From positions 61,691,567 to 61,755,566 of the forward strand of contig CM057227.1 of assembly GCA_029891385.1 (NCBI GenBank): DNA of 64,000 bases, read 5' to 3'. This DNA comes from Erythroxylum novogranatense (Eukaryota; Streptophyta; Magnoliopsida; Malpighiales; Erythroxylaceae). The notes under the pieces were generated by a model. The model ran no database searches. It was not told where the DNA came from and worked only from the letters and a program-made list of their open reading frames with translations. Both the position numbers and the translations under genes were made by a program. The stretch's first letter is position 1; each line of letters starts with the position of its first letter. This document shows, one piece after another, positions 11,641-21,878 of this stretch.

Positions 11641-12700
11641 CTTAGATTACATCCCAAAAAGCACCTTTGTTTAGAGTCACTGGCTCGACTCCATGTTTCC
11701 TCCTCACGTAATAAAATTGTGATCTTCAGGTGTCACATATGGCTCCTCCATGTGAGGTTCTTCAGGATAGGGTATCAGTTGATGATCCCTCATATTCATC
11801 ATATTCCCTATCCTCTAAGACCTCAAATGTCTCCTCACCTTTTTCTTCCTCATTTAATTCCTCCAATATGTTACGTAAAGGTGAAGAGTTAGTCTTAAAA
11901 ATAATTATGGACTCAATACTTACCTCTGAACAATATGATGTATCATATTATGCTTCGAGCTCCTCCTCAACTTCTTGAACACAAGGAATTCGTAAAGGAT
12001 TAACCTCAAAATTCTAAAGCTCTTCATCACTTTGTAAATTTTCCACACTAACATCTATTAGGTACACCTTAGGTTGATATAATTGTTTCTCTTCACTTTG
12101 TGGTTCCGTATAAGTGATATCTCCCTATTGAGGCACTACATTTTGTTGTAATTGTAGAGTATCCTGTCGAATTTATTGTACACCTTGTCGAAACAACTGT
12201 TGCATATTTTGTTGGAGCTGCTACATATTCTATTGAATTTCAAGATTGTTAGTAGCTATAAGATTAAGCATTTCTTCTAAAGATGTAACTGAGTCATGTT
12301 GGCTCTTTGAATATTAGAAACTAGACCAAGATTGCCTTTCATCCTACTAAAATTTTTAGATATCTTATTGGGTCTGCTATATACTCTCATGAAGCTGATA
12401 CATTCCCTATTGAAATTAAAGATGACCAATATTACATATCATGATATAATTGTCTAGAGGCGTACCTGAGTTGTGAAAAGAAGCTTTTAGTCCACACACG
12501 AATTGTTACGTGTCCTACAAACTATCATAAAAGTAATACTAATAGTTATCCCACCCATAACCAAAGTTGGGTTGATCAGTCCAATCTTAGTTATAAGATT
12601 GAGAACAAAAGTTATATAAAAATTACTTCTATCTATGTCAGATTTTTTTTCTACAAATACCAAACAAAAAGTGAAATGTACTGACAATGTAAGTAAGTTT
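11641..12700 (-). pseudogene. Decayed Athila-like gag and 3' pol fragment (L)
   Basis: Read on the minus strand, 12,690-12,540 encodes a decayed Asn/Trp-rich gag segment homologous to fragment K. About 12,290-12,150 encodes a Gln-rich, probably coiled-coil stretch (LEEMLNLIA, then QQLQQN-like strings). About 11,980-11,770 encodes a Glu/Asp-rich stretch. 11,705-11,650 matches the gtcgagcc...ctaaacaaa signature found at the very end of Athila pol. Stops and frameshifts interrupt every part. Protease, RT, RNase H and integrase are missing, so this is a deletion derivative joining gag to the pol end. The plus-strand ORF 11,730-11,978 is its antisense shadow. Confidence 0.5.
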
Positions 12701-12864
12701 CATTATGTGAATTAATTGGGGAGTTCTGATCTTCAGAAACACTTATGTTCTGTATGATGTTATAATAAGTTGATGTGATTGCTATAACAAGCCATTTCAT
12801 AAGGTATGTTCTTGAATGTCCTCTAGATGTTTGGGTATGTGCTCTATGGTAGTGATGTGTTACA
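12701..12864 (+). mobile_element. 3' tail of LTR M
   Basis: The tail ends GATGTGTTACA, the same TTACA end as families B, C, G and H, and is followed by a PBS four bases later. Only the last part is recognisable; the left boundary against fragment L is not visible. Confidence 0.45.
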
Positions 12865-12868
12865 TTTT

Positions 12869-12880
12869 TGGTATCCGAGC
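12869..12880 (+). other. Primer-binding site of M
   Basis: TGGTATCCGAGC differs by one base from TGGTATCAGAGC, the complement of the 3' end of plant initiator methionine tRNA. Confidence 0.6.
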
Positions 12881-12949
12881 ATGGTTAGGCATCCTCTGGG
12901 ACATATAAGGACATATAGTGATTACCTTTATTATTTGTTGTAGGTCACC

Positions 12950-13404
12950 CACTATAGGAGATTGAGTCGTAAAGTCAACTGACCTTAAGCCCATAGCAGC
13001 CAATAAAGAGCCTCCAGTACCTCAGTTTGAACAAATGTCCCTAAGAATTTTTAAAAGGAGAGAGAGGAGGTATGATAAACTTAGGGGGCTGTAGACTTCT
13101 ATGGAAGTACAGACCATGCGAAGGCAGAAGATTGGTTGGAAAGAAAAAAGAGGGTATTTGATCAGATAGATTGAGAGTCTAACGAGAGGTTTGACTACGC
13201 AATCTCGCTACTTTAAGGTCTAGCTTATCAGTGGTGGAAGACTATTCTTAATAGTTCTACCCGACCTTGTAGACTAACATGGGAAGACTTCTTGAGGGTT
13301 TTTAAGGAGAACTATATGAAAAAGATCTATCTGGATAAGATGAAGGAGTTTCTATATCTAAAATAGGGAAGTCTTATTATAGCTGTGTTAGAGTTATATA
13401 AATA
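12950..13404 (+). pseudogene. Broken Ty3/gypsy gag fragment (M)
   Basis: After allowing one frameshift near 13,090, the translation includes GAVDFYGSTDHAKAEDWL, FDYAISLL, AYQWWKTI and LTWEDFLRVFKENYMKKIY. These align in order with the gag of element A ([53 protein letters not shown]), so this is the central capsid-like part of a Tekay-type gag. It contains at least three in-frame stops. It begins about 70 bp after the PBS of M, as expected for a gag leader. Homology stops abruptly near 13,404, where an unrelated AT-rich sequence begins. Confidence 0.7.
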
Positions 13405-13848
13405 TAGTGTCCTGGAAAACAAGTGCATTTACATGTAACTTAATCTTCTTTAGTTACAATTTTGTAATGAACATATTTATTATTAATAAAACAAAAGAGT
13501 TCGGTTTTTATAAGCAAGTCAAATGGCTCCAAGATTCTTTTGCAAGTAATATATATATATATAGATGTATGGAAAACATTTATAGTATTATAATCTAAAT
13601 TAATTGATTAACAGTTGAATAATCAAGTTGGTCGCTTAATTATAGTTTAGACTGTAGTGTTGCGATTTATCTCCATGTAAGTAAAGGAGTTTACTTCAAG
13701 GGAATGATAAGTTTCATATCATGATAGTAGTCAACTATCGATAATGGCACTATTAAATGAATCTGGAATCAAGTATGGTTCAAGAATAAAGTAGGTCATT
13801 ACTTTAATCTTAAAACATACATTTTAGCATTTTCTTATTATGGACCAT
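13405..13848. other. Unassigned AT-rich sequence left of element F
   Basis: This is host sequence that continues at 53,681 once F is removed. It starts tgtcctggaaaacaag where gag M breaks off, which could be the edge of another insertion, but no matching end or target duplication was found. It includes a TA microsatellite (13,547-13,562). The 13,407-13,598 ORF has no recognisable motif and is not called. Confidence 0.3.
13547..13562. repeat. TA dinucleotide microsatellite
   Basis: A perfect run of alternating t and a, eight dinucleotides long. Confidence 0.8.
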
Positions 13849-14670
13849 TGTTAGGCCCCGAAATTTCCTTGGAAGTTTGAACTATTAAAGGAGAAATTAT
13901 TGGCGATTAGTCCTGTGTAAGAAAAAGGAGAATTCTTGAATTTGAAATGAAGTAGAAAAGATAGTTTAGGTACAAGATGGGTTACATGTAAAATGTTGGA
14001 AGTTATAAGCTGGAAAATGTAGCTGAATATGTTTTAGCCATAACTGTTTCCCTAGTTATCTAAATAAGATGATTTTTAATTTGGATAGTGCTACAAATTG
14101 CCTAATGAAATCGAATTTTAATTCAATTTCTATTAATGTCAATTTTTGGTTGGAAGTTGAGCATACAATATTATTTCAGCATAAGAACAGCATAAAAATG
14201 TTTGGGCTATAACTTTCAGATTTCAGAACCAAATTAAATAACTTTGGTTTCATTAGAAAATTAAGACAATGAGGAACATTTTTTCTAGAAGGAAGTTTAA
14301 TCAAATTCCTTCAATTACCTTATCAGAAAAGGTCTGGATTTTTGGAAGGAGGTATTTTATTTTAAGGTCTTGCTAGATTAATTATTTTATTTAGAGTTAA
14401 TTATTCTGTTAATGTTGGTAGGATTTTAAAATATGGTTTAGTTGAATTAAATGGTAAGAGTATATTTGTATGAGGGCATTTTGGGAAGATCACTTAAGAA
14501 TTAAAGTCTTAATCCTTTGAAGGAAGGGCAAATTGGACATTTCTCAATCATTAAGGGCATAATTGGAATAATAAGTTTTGGCTTGCTTTTCAAGGAAGAA
14601 ACAAAAATGAGATTTGAGGATAGAAAAGGAGAGAAGAAATGAAGAGAAGAGAGAAGAAGGAGAGAATTTC
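13849..14670 (+). mobile_element. Left LTR of F, first part
   Basis: TGTTAGGCCCCGAAATTTCC opens the LTR. The segment includes the U3-like part shared with 28,846-29,715 and the start of the purine-rich leader (14,600-14,670). It is interrupted at the target duplication atttc (14,666-14,670) by element A. Confidence 0.85.
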
Positions 14671-14869
14671 TGTTGGACCCCGTTTCCGGAGCCCAACATC
14701 GGACATGAAAGTGCGGTGCGTGTGCTTGAGGTGAAACATTGTTATTAAAACAACCCATCCCAAACTTAACAACATGCACTCAAGCAAATTTCTAAATGAT
14801 TCAATGCGTAAGATTTGATACGTAAACATGCACGCCTCATTAATATCCAAAAGATGAGTTTTACAAAGC

Positions 14870-14875
14870 TTTATT
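14870..14875 (-). promoter_or_regulatory. Polyadenylation signal AATAAA in the 3' LTR of A
   Basis: AATAAAGCTTTGTAAA on the minus strand combines the canonical hexamer with a TGTAA-type element. The same block is at 22,904-22,909 in the other LTR, and as ATTAAAGCTTTGTAAA in F (26,238 and 31,053). Confidence 0.55.
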
Positions 14876-15058
14876 AACATTTCAAACCAAATTACAAACT
14901 ATCAGTTCAAGTGTTAAAAGTACAAAATACACTTGAACTAATCAAACTCTAAATGAAACTAAAGCCTTGTCTTCCAAAACTACATCTTGAAGATACACAA
15001 ACATAATAAATCGGAGTGATGCCATAACCTTTGAGTTACTCAGTCTCTTGCTCGTCAC

Positions 15059-15769
15059 CTGAATGGGGAGAGTAAAGGGGGTGAGCTATAAAGCTCATGG
15101 GAACACATTTATAACATAGAAATAAACAAAACTATTTAAAAGATAACTCATTGCCGTGATATACTTTGAAATCATAGTAATTGAGCATGTAAAAGTTATT
15201 ATCTTGAAATGCTTGATTTTTGAACAATGTATGAGTAAAGTTCACAACATACATGCATGAAACATAACAACAGATCATAAGCACATAACATAGCATAATG
15301 GTTTGTGTTAGTCCGGGTTCATGACGTACTACACATTCCCCATCGAAATGGTTATGTGTAGTCATAGTTTCTTAAGGGAGTCCTTGTGGGGAGCTCCGTG
15401 CCATATGTGGGCAGGCGGGAGAAGCCTTTTCATGGTCAACGTGCATGTGATGGTTCTTGGGACTACCACAAACCCACATAACATACATGATTTAGAGTCT
15501 TGTAATTTAGTTGCCAAACTGGCCCTTGCTTGTAAACTTGCTTTTCATACATTTCGTAAAACATGATTTCATGTGCATGTATTCTTGAAAAGAGAAAACC
15601 CTTTTGAAACCTTTTTATAAATCATGAATGCAAATCATATAGCAACCTATAATCATTTCACAATATCAAATAAGACAACATTGATGATGCAATTTGAAAT
15701 AATTAAATCTTTCTTGATTTAAACAAAACAATGAGTGACTTATTTACTCTATTATAAACATGTACCCAC
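15059..15769 (-). other. Intron-like segment and hairpin in the 3' LTR of A
   Basis: Donor-like TCAAG|GTGGGTACATG (GT 15,769-15,768) and, 711 bp on, a polypyrimidine tract ending CCCCATTCAG|GTGACG (AG 15,060-15,059). The hairpin GAGCT-ATAA-AGCTC (15,083-15,096) lies directly before the pyrimidine tract. Confidence 0.5.
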
Positions 15770-16105
15770 CTTGAATTCCTTGCTTATACTTCCCTAGGAA
15801 TGCATTTCCTCTTGATCCTCTTGCTCCTTTTGCCTCACTTGATTTCCTTAACCAAATAACCAAGATTCCAATCAATTTGGTGTAGAAATCGGAAAGTCAT
15901 ACTTTAACAATTCGAACTATAACTAAAGCTGAAACAAAAATTATATGCTTAACTTCCATCCAAAATTTCATATCCTTAAAGACTGATTCAGAACTTTATT
16001 TCTTCACAAAACTTGTAGTCCTATGTCACTAGTTTATAACGCATCAAAAATCACCTTATTTGGACAAAATACCAAAGCATATCTCCGTAAGAAATTGGTT
16101 GCTTG

Positions 16106-16171
16106 CCGCGGCGAGAAAATTGGAGCGCGCCGCGGCGAGGGCATGAGCGCGCCGCGGCGAACGAGCCCAGA
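16106..16171 (-). repeat. CCGCGG palindrome array in the 3' LTR of A (3 units)
   Basis: Three GC-rich units of about 22-24 bp, each containing GCCGCGGC, stand out in AT-rich surroundings. The 5' LTR copy (24,140-24,245) has one more unit. Arg-rich ORFs predicted across it (such as 16,034-16,228) are artefacts of the repeat. Confidence 0.8.
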
Positions 16172-16826
16172 ATCCTCCCGAAACTTGATTTTTCCATTTT
16201 CTTCAATCCTAATCCTCCCATCCTTCAATTATAACACATCTAAACCCTAAATCATGTCTTAAACTTCATTTCTAAGCTCATTACAAACTTAAAAACAATC
16301 ACAAACACAACATGATCATCAACCCTAAGAGATTTAACCATTTTTCCATAAACTTCTCCACAACCGAAACCTACACTTTCTAAACTATTCTAGGGTTTCA
16401 TCTAACCCAAACAAGAAGAAATAAGCTTATACTTACTTGATGATGCTTGAATCCCTTCGAAAATCCCTTAGAATAGCAAAACCCTATTTCCCTTCTTCTT
16501 CCTCAAGCCACCAACGACACTCTCCTCTCCTTTTCTTACTTTCCCTTTCTTTCTTTTTTTCTAAGTTTTAACACTTAAGTCTTAATAGATGTGCAAGGAC
16601 CATATTGCCCCTCCATGTAAAGCTTTAGCCTCATAAACTTAAGTAACCTTCTAATAATGCCCTCAAAAATTTTTACTCCTTCTTTACTACTTATTCCATA
16701 CTAATCTCAAATTAATCTTAATTTTCCACTAACACTTCCAATAAAATCAAACTATGCAATAAATCATACCATCAACTTAATTCATGCTTAATAACATCAA
16801 TAAAGAAAAAAATTTGGGGCCTAACA

Positions 16827-16844
16827 TTTCTCCCCCTCTTAAAA
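16827..16844 (-). other. Polypurine tract of A
   Basis: TTTTAAGAGGGGGAGAAA on the minus strand abuts the 3' LTR. The upstream GAGGACAAAAT string, coding for NFEDKI, is shared with B, C and F. Confidence 0.9.
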
Positions 16845-16929
16845 GAAATTTTGTCCTCGAAATTATTACCTGAGTCATCAAAAAGACGTGGATACTGCTC
16901 CTTCATGACGTCCAATGGCTCCCACGTCG

Positions 16930-17060
16930 CCCTTCCACCGAATGGTTCCTCCACAGGACTTTGACTAGCTGAACCGTCTTATTCCTGAGGACCTTTTCTT
17001 TGGTGTCCAAAATCTCCACTGGAATCTTCTCATAACTCAAATCATCTCTCAACTGAACCT
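16930..17060 (-). pseudogene. Chromodomain-like C-terminus of A integrase, frameshifted
   Basis: [20 protein letters not shown] and [14 protein letters not shown] match the chromodomain of Tekay-type integrases, thought to guide insertion to marked chromatin. The following [14 protein letters not shown] lies in another frame, so about one base is lost near 16,930. Confidence 0.8.
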
Positions 17061-17149
17061 CCATAACCTGAATGATATGAGAAGGATCCGATCTATACCT
17101 CTTCAACATGGAAACATGAAAGACATCATGGATCCAAGACAATTCTAGA

Positions 17150-18400
17150 GGTAACGCCAACCTGTAGGCTAGTGGTCCAATCTTCTCAAGAATTTCATAA
17201 GGACCCACATATCTAGGACTCAACTTGCCCTTCTTACCAAACCTCATCACTCCTTTCCAAGGAGACGTTCTAAGGAACACTTTCTCACCGACTTCATACT
17301 CCACCTCTTTTTGGTGTGCATCAGTGTAGCTCTTCATCCTATCCTGAGCTGCCTTAAGCCGCTTCTTAACCAGATTGACTTTCTCAACTGTCATCTGAAT
17401 CAATTCTGGTCCTACCAATTTCCTCTCTCCTTCTTCGTCCCAACATATCGGAGTTCTACACCTCCTTCCATACAATGCCTCATATGGGGCTATCTAAATG
17501 CTTGAATAGTACGAATTATTATAATCGAATTCAACCAATGGAAAATGCTCATCCCAAGGTTCTTTGAAATCCAACACACATGCCCTGAGCATTCCCTCAA
17601 GTGTCCGAATGGTCCTCTCAGATTGACCATCCGTCTGAGGGTGAAATGCCGTGCTAAAATTTAGCTTAGTTCCTAAAGCTTCCTGCAAGCTTTCCCAGAA
17701 TCTCGAAGTAAACTGAGGGTCCCTGTCAGAAACTATGGAATCTGGAATCCCATGCAATCTCACTATCTCATCGATGTACTTCTTTGCTAGCACATGCAAA
17801 GAATCAGTCTGCTTGATTGCCAGAAAATAGGCTGACTTCGTCAACTTATCCACAATAACCCATATGGCATCATGCTTCGTACTGGTCTTAGGCAAACCTA
17901 TCAGGAAATCCATGGTCACTCTTTGCCACTTCCACTTAGGAATGGACAATGGCCTTAACTTGCCTGAAGGTGCTTGGTGTTCAGCCTTGACTTGCTGACA
18001 CACGAGACACTTACTTACATACTCTGCTACATCCCTCTTCATGCCCTTCCACCATAAATGCTCTCTCAAATCTCTGTACATCCTGGTGCTACCTGGGTGC
18101 ATGGCATAAGGCGCATTATGTGCCTCATCCAAAATCTCATCCTTCACCTCCTTACTATCTGGAATGCAGAGCCTGCTTCCCACTGTCATGAGTTTATCAT
18201 CCCTCACTACGACTTCAGAAATCTTACCATTCTGAATTTCCTCCCGAAGCTTGCTCAAATCTGCATCCTGTGCCTGTAACTCCCTAACCTTCTCCCTGAG
18301 TATCGGCCTTACTTGGAAGTTAGCTAAATGGCAATTTGGTCCCTCCTGCTTAAAGCTTATCTTAAGCTTGGCCATCTCTTCCAATAAAGGAAGATAAACT
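17150..18400 (-). pseudogene. Integrase domain of A
   Basis: The zinc-binding HHCC motif is present ([11 protein letters not shown]...CLVC, about 18,120-18,000). The catalytic triad is D in VTMDFL (about 17,880), D in VSDRDPQF and E in SERTIRTLE (about 17,589), with exactly 35 residues between the last two. The C-terminal GPY/F block follows ([10 protein letters not shown], about 17,205). One TAG stop at 17,494 separates catalytic core and C-terminal part. Confidence 0.92.
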
Positions 18401-18519
18401 GTCTGAACAAGGGCAATACAAGACTTCCTGCTCAAGGCATCTGCTACGACATTTGCCTTGCCTGGGTGGTGCTCAATCAGCAAGTCATAATCCTTAAGCA
18501 ACTCAATCCACCTTCTCTG

Positions 18520-18900
18520 CCTCAAATTTAGTTCTTTCTGGCTTAGCAACTACTTGAGACTCTTATGATCAGTAAAGATCCTCGTCTGAACCCCATATAG
18601 GTAATGCCTCCAAATTTTCAAGGCAAAGATCACTGCTGCCAACTCCAAATCATGAGTCGGATAATTCAACTCATACGACTTCAGTTGCCTTAAAGCATAA
18701 GTTATCACCCTGTCTCCCTACATCAATACACAACCAAGACCCTTCTTCGACGCATCACTATACACGGTATAGCCATCATCACCAGAAGGCAGAATCAAAA
18801 CTAGAGCACTTGTCAATTTGAGCTTGAGCTCCTAAAAGCTCTTCTGGCATTCATCAGTCGAGATAAACTTCTGATTCTTCGTCAATAGCTTAGTCATCGG
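18520..18900 (-). pseudogene. RNase H domain of A, three stops
   Basis: The acidic motif residues are visible in YSDAS, DLELAAV and TDHKSL. TAG stops at 18,832, 18,718 and 18,550 disrupt the region. Because of them no single frame covers the domain. Confidence 0.85.
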
Positions 18901-19049
18901 AGCAACTATCATGGAGAATCCTTCTACAAACCTCCTGTAGTAACCTGCCAGACCCAGAAAACTCCTCACCTCTGTCACTGTCTTGGGTGCATGCCAGTTC
19001 ACCACTGCTTCGACTTTCCTCGGATCAACATGTACACCTTCCTGCGAAA

Positions 19050-19690
19050 TCACATGACCAAGGAAGGTCACCTCATGAAGCCAAAACTCATACTTGCTGA
19101 ACTTAGCATAAAGCTCTCTCTCCCTCAGAGTCTGCAACACAATCCTGAGATGCTTCTCATGTTCTTCTTCACTCTTAGAATACATCAGAATGTCATCTAT
19201 AAACACTATGACAAACTGATCCAAATACTCCTTGAAGACCCTATTCATAAGATCCATAAAAGAAGCTGGAGCATTGGTCAAACCAAACGGCACGACTAAA
19301 AACTCATAATGTCCATACCGAGTCCTGAAGGTTGTCTTGCTTACATCAGACTCCTTGATTCTGAGCTGATGATAGCCTGACCTGAGATCAATCTTGGAGA
19401 AGACCCTTGCTCCCTGCAGCTGGTCAAACAGATCATCTATCAGTGGCAAAGGATACTTATTCTTAATTGTTACCTTGTTGAGTCTCCGGTAGTCAATACA
19501 CATCTGCCATGTTCCATCCTTCTTCTTGACAAACAGAATCGGTTCTCCCCAAGGTGACGAACTCGGCCTGACATACCCCTTCTCTAATAGTTCCTCCAAC
19601 TGTTCCTTAAGCTCCCTCAACTCAGCTAGAGCCATCCTATAAGGCGGTATTGAAATTAGTGCGGTTTTGAGAATCAAATCAATGGCAAAC
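19050..19690 (-). pseudogene. Reverse transcriptase domain of A
   Basis: Conserved blocks occur in order: [73 protein letters not shown] and the catalytic FIDDILMYS (FIDD at 19,203-19,192). The pattern and the [11 protein letters not shown] and [17 protein letters not shown] strings that follow are typical of Tekay/Del chromoviruses. No stop lies inside the RT itself. Confidence 0.93.
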
Positions 19691-19893
19691 TCGATTTCCC
19701 TCACCGACGGCAAACCTGGTAATTCCTCTGGGAACACATTTGGAAACTCCCTCACAATCAAAAAATCCCCTAACTTCCCTTCATTCATATCGGCATCCAC
19801 AATATGTGCCAAGAAGGCTTCACACCCCTGGCCTATAATTCTTTCAGCTAGCATAGCCGAAATTAGTCTTGGCGATGGTGTTTTTTTGTCCCC

Positions 19894-20241
19894 CTTGAAA
19901 ATCACCTTCTCACCGTTGCCCAGATCAAATTCCACCTCTTTTCGACCACAATCCAGCTTTGCTAGATATTTCTCCATAGTATCCATCCCCAGAATAATGT
20001 CTAACCCTCTTAGGTCTAGAGGTAGTAAATCCACTACCAAACTAGCACCGTCAATGAAGAGTTCACAACCCTCAAATACTTGACTGATCACTACATTCCT
20101 CCCTAAAGGAGTACTAACAATCAAAGGCTTATCCAAAGGCACTGAATTCACTCCAGGCAATGCTATACTTGCAGAAACAAAAGAATGTGTGGAACCAGAA
20201 TCAATTAAAACAAATACTGCTGAATTAAGTAACTGAATCAT
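19894..20241 (-). pseudogene. Aspartic protease domain of A
   Basis: [14 protein letters not shown] carries the catalytic DSG (20,202-20,194), and [10 protein letters not shown] downstream matches the second conserved block of retrotransposon proteases (hydrophobic-ILGMDW type). This segment is intact. The enzyme would process the polyprotein as a homodimer. Confidence 0.88.
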
Positions 20242-20445
20242 ACCCGTGACAACCTCAGGTGCAGCTGCAGCTTCCTTCCTAGTCATGGTGAACACCCTTG
20301 CCTGAGCCTGACCCCTTGACCTTCCTGGAGGAATAGCCTTCCTAACAGTCCCAGATCTGCCTACCTCGGTAACTGGCCTGGTTCCCACTGTTTCTGCACG
20401 CCTTGGGGCTTGAAACTGCGACCCCTCCTGTCTCGGTACCTGCGG

Positions 20446-21558
20446 ACAATCCTTGACCATATGCCCCTTCTCTCCATATACAAAACAGACTCCAAGTAAC
20501 TTGAGGCACACTCCTTGGTGATGTCTCCCACAATGGTCATATAAGGGGTTGGTGAACCAACTCTTTCCTGCTCCTCCAGTACCTCCCACATTAGAAGCTT
20601 GCCCTGATACTGCCTTCACCTGCTTGTTCCTGGTAGAGCCACTGCTACCCACTTCACTCTGGGTGTGAAAGCTCCTTGAGCTCCTCTCAGGCATTGGAGC
20701 ACTAGTTCCTTTCTTCAAAGGTTGGTCCCTGTTCCTCCTCTTCCTACTTACTTCATTTCTGATATTCTTCAGTTTCTCAGCCTGGAGAGCAGCATCTACC
20801 AATTGCTGGTAGTCACAGAAATTGTGGATCAAGACTTTCTCCTTGATCCCTAAGTGAAGACCTCCTTCAAACTTAAGGCATTTGTCTTCCTCTTTCGCCA
20901 CGATGTTGGATGCATAACGAGAAAGCTGTGTGAACTTCAGCTCATACTCGCTCACACTCATGTCCCTCTGAGTGAGGTTCAGAAACTCCCTGGCCTTCTC
21001 TTGCACATAAACTCTAGAGAGATACTTCTTTCTGAACACTTCCACAAAGTCTTTCCATGTCAGCACCGGTGGCACAACCTGACTGTGGGGCACTGATTCC
21101 CACCAATGCAGTGCGTCTCCCTATAACAAACTGACCGCATATTCTAACTTCTCTTCATCTGTGCATTTCATCTGGACTAGAACCCTCTCAGTCCTCTTCA
21201 ACCAGGCTTCAGCTTCTTCTAGATTCGTCGTCCCATTGAAATCCACAGCTCCAAACTTACGGAGCTTGTCATACTGCCCACTCCTGTCTACTGAAGCTGG
21301 CATCAAAATCTGAGACCTTTGACCCATGGCATACGTGAAAGCCTGAGCAAAGGCTTGAAAGAAACTCGGATCCATAGGATTCATTTGAGGCATAGGAGGA
21401 GGCAGAGGAGGAACTTCTTGTTGCAAACTAGGTGCCTTAGAAATCGGAGCAGAATGTGTCCCAGCATCCTGCGGAATAAGGGATTCATCCGTACTCCCTT
21501 GACGAGAATGAGATCGAGTCATAGCTCCTCGAGTTCTCTTTCGAGGTGGTATTTTCAC
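20446..21558 (-). pseudogene. gag: gag of A with zinc knuckle
   Basis: The N-terminus is basic (about 20 residues), followed by a Pro/Gln-rich stretch and then the capsid-like retrotransposon gag domain (from FGAVDFNGTT through HWWESV and [15 protein letters not shown] to about 21,093 minus 110 codons). A basic linker (RKRRNRD) leads to the nucleocapsid. The zinc knuckle reads [14 protein letters not shown] (20,487-20,446): the second metal-binding Cys is replaced by Tyr. One TAG stop (21,121-21,123) splits the frame in the capsid. The protein would form the virus-like particle and bind the RNA. Confidence 0.9.
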
Positions 21559-21695
21559 TCCTTCAATATAAAACCATTGAAAATCTTTAGTTCAAGTAAG
21601 ACAATTTTCAAAGTATGTAAAAACAGTTCAAATCATGTAAAACAATGCAAGTTATTCCTTGAAAGCAATGCCATGCAGCCCTGGACCAAAACCTA

Positions 21696-21710
21696 GTCGC
21701 TCTGATACCA
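21696..21710 (-). other. Primer-binding site of A
   Basis: TGGTATCAGAGCGAC on the minus strand, five bases from the 5' LTR, is complementary to the 3' end of plant initiator Met tRNA. Confidence 0.92.
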
Positions 21711-21878
21711 CAATATGTTGGACCCTATTTCTGGAGCCCAATAACGAATATGAAAGTGCGGTGCGTGTGCGTGAGGTCAAACATTGTTATAAAAACAACC
21801 CATCCCAAACTTAACAACATGCACTCAAGCAAATTTCTAAATGATTCAATGCGTAAGATTTGATACGTAAACATGCAC

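Larger units (their letters stand above)
14671..16826 (-). mobile_element. 3' LTR of A
   Basis: 2,156 bp, TGTTGGACCC...GGCCTAACA. In sense direction the landmarks are: purine leader (about 16,565-16,490), donor-like TCAA|GTAAGTATA at 16,436, palindrome array (16,171-16,106), donor-like TCAAG|GTGGGTAC at 15,769, TTATAAA (15,114-15,108), hairpin (15,096-15,083), acceptor-like CATTCAG|GTGACG at 15,059, and a polyadenylation-type AATAAAGCTTTGTAAA (AATAAA at 14,875-14,870) about 200 bp before the LTR end. Confidence 0.92.
16772..21558 (-). pseudogene. gag-pol: Defective gag-pol polyprotein of A
   Basis: One long minus-strand frame from the ATG at 21,558 is broken by TAG stops at 21,121-21,123 (gag), 18,832-18,834, 18,718-18,720 and 18,550-18,552 (RNase H region) and 17,494-17,496 (integrase), plus a one-base loss near 16,930 in the chromodomain. 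The order is gag, zinc knuckle, aspartic protease, RT, RNase H, integrase, chromodomain, as in Tekay/Del chromoviruses. At four of the five stops related proteins usually have Gln, so CAG to TAG changes explain them. The final frame passes through the PPT and ends inside the 3' LTR at 16,772. There is no stop between gag and pol apart from the mutations, so the element was a single-ORF type. Confidence 0.93.

Noticed and set aside
11730..11978. Ser-rich plus-strand ORF of 82 codons
   Set aside because: It is the antisense of the Glu/Asp-rich part of decayed Athila-like fragment L.
13405..13848. Possible copia-type solo LTR starting tgtcctgg
   Set aside because: The best candidate end (accaggag near 53,930) does not end in CA and no target duplication is visible.
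18991..20083. Plus-strand ORFs opposite the A polyprotein (for example 19,667-20,083)
   Set aside because: Antisense shadows of pol; no independent support.
21696..21710. tRNA-like sequence near the LTR
   Set aside because: Only a short complement to a tRNA 3' end, as expected of a PBS; no tRNA gene around it.
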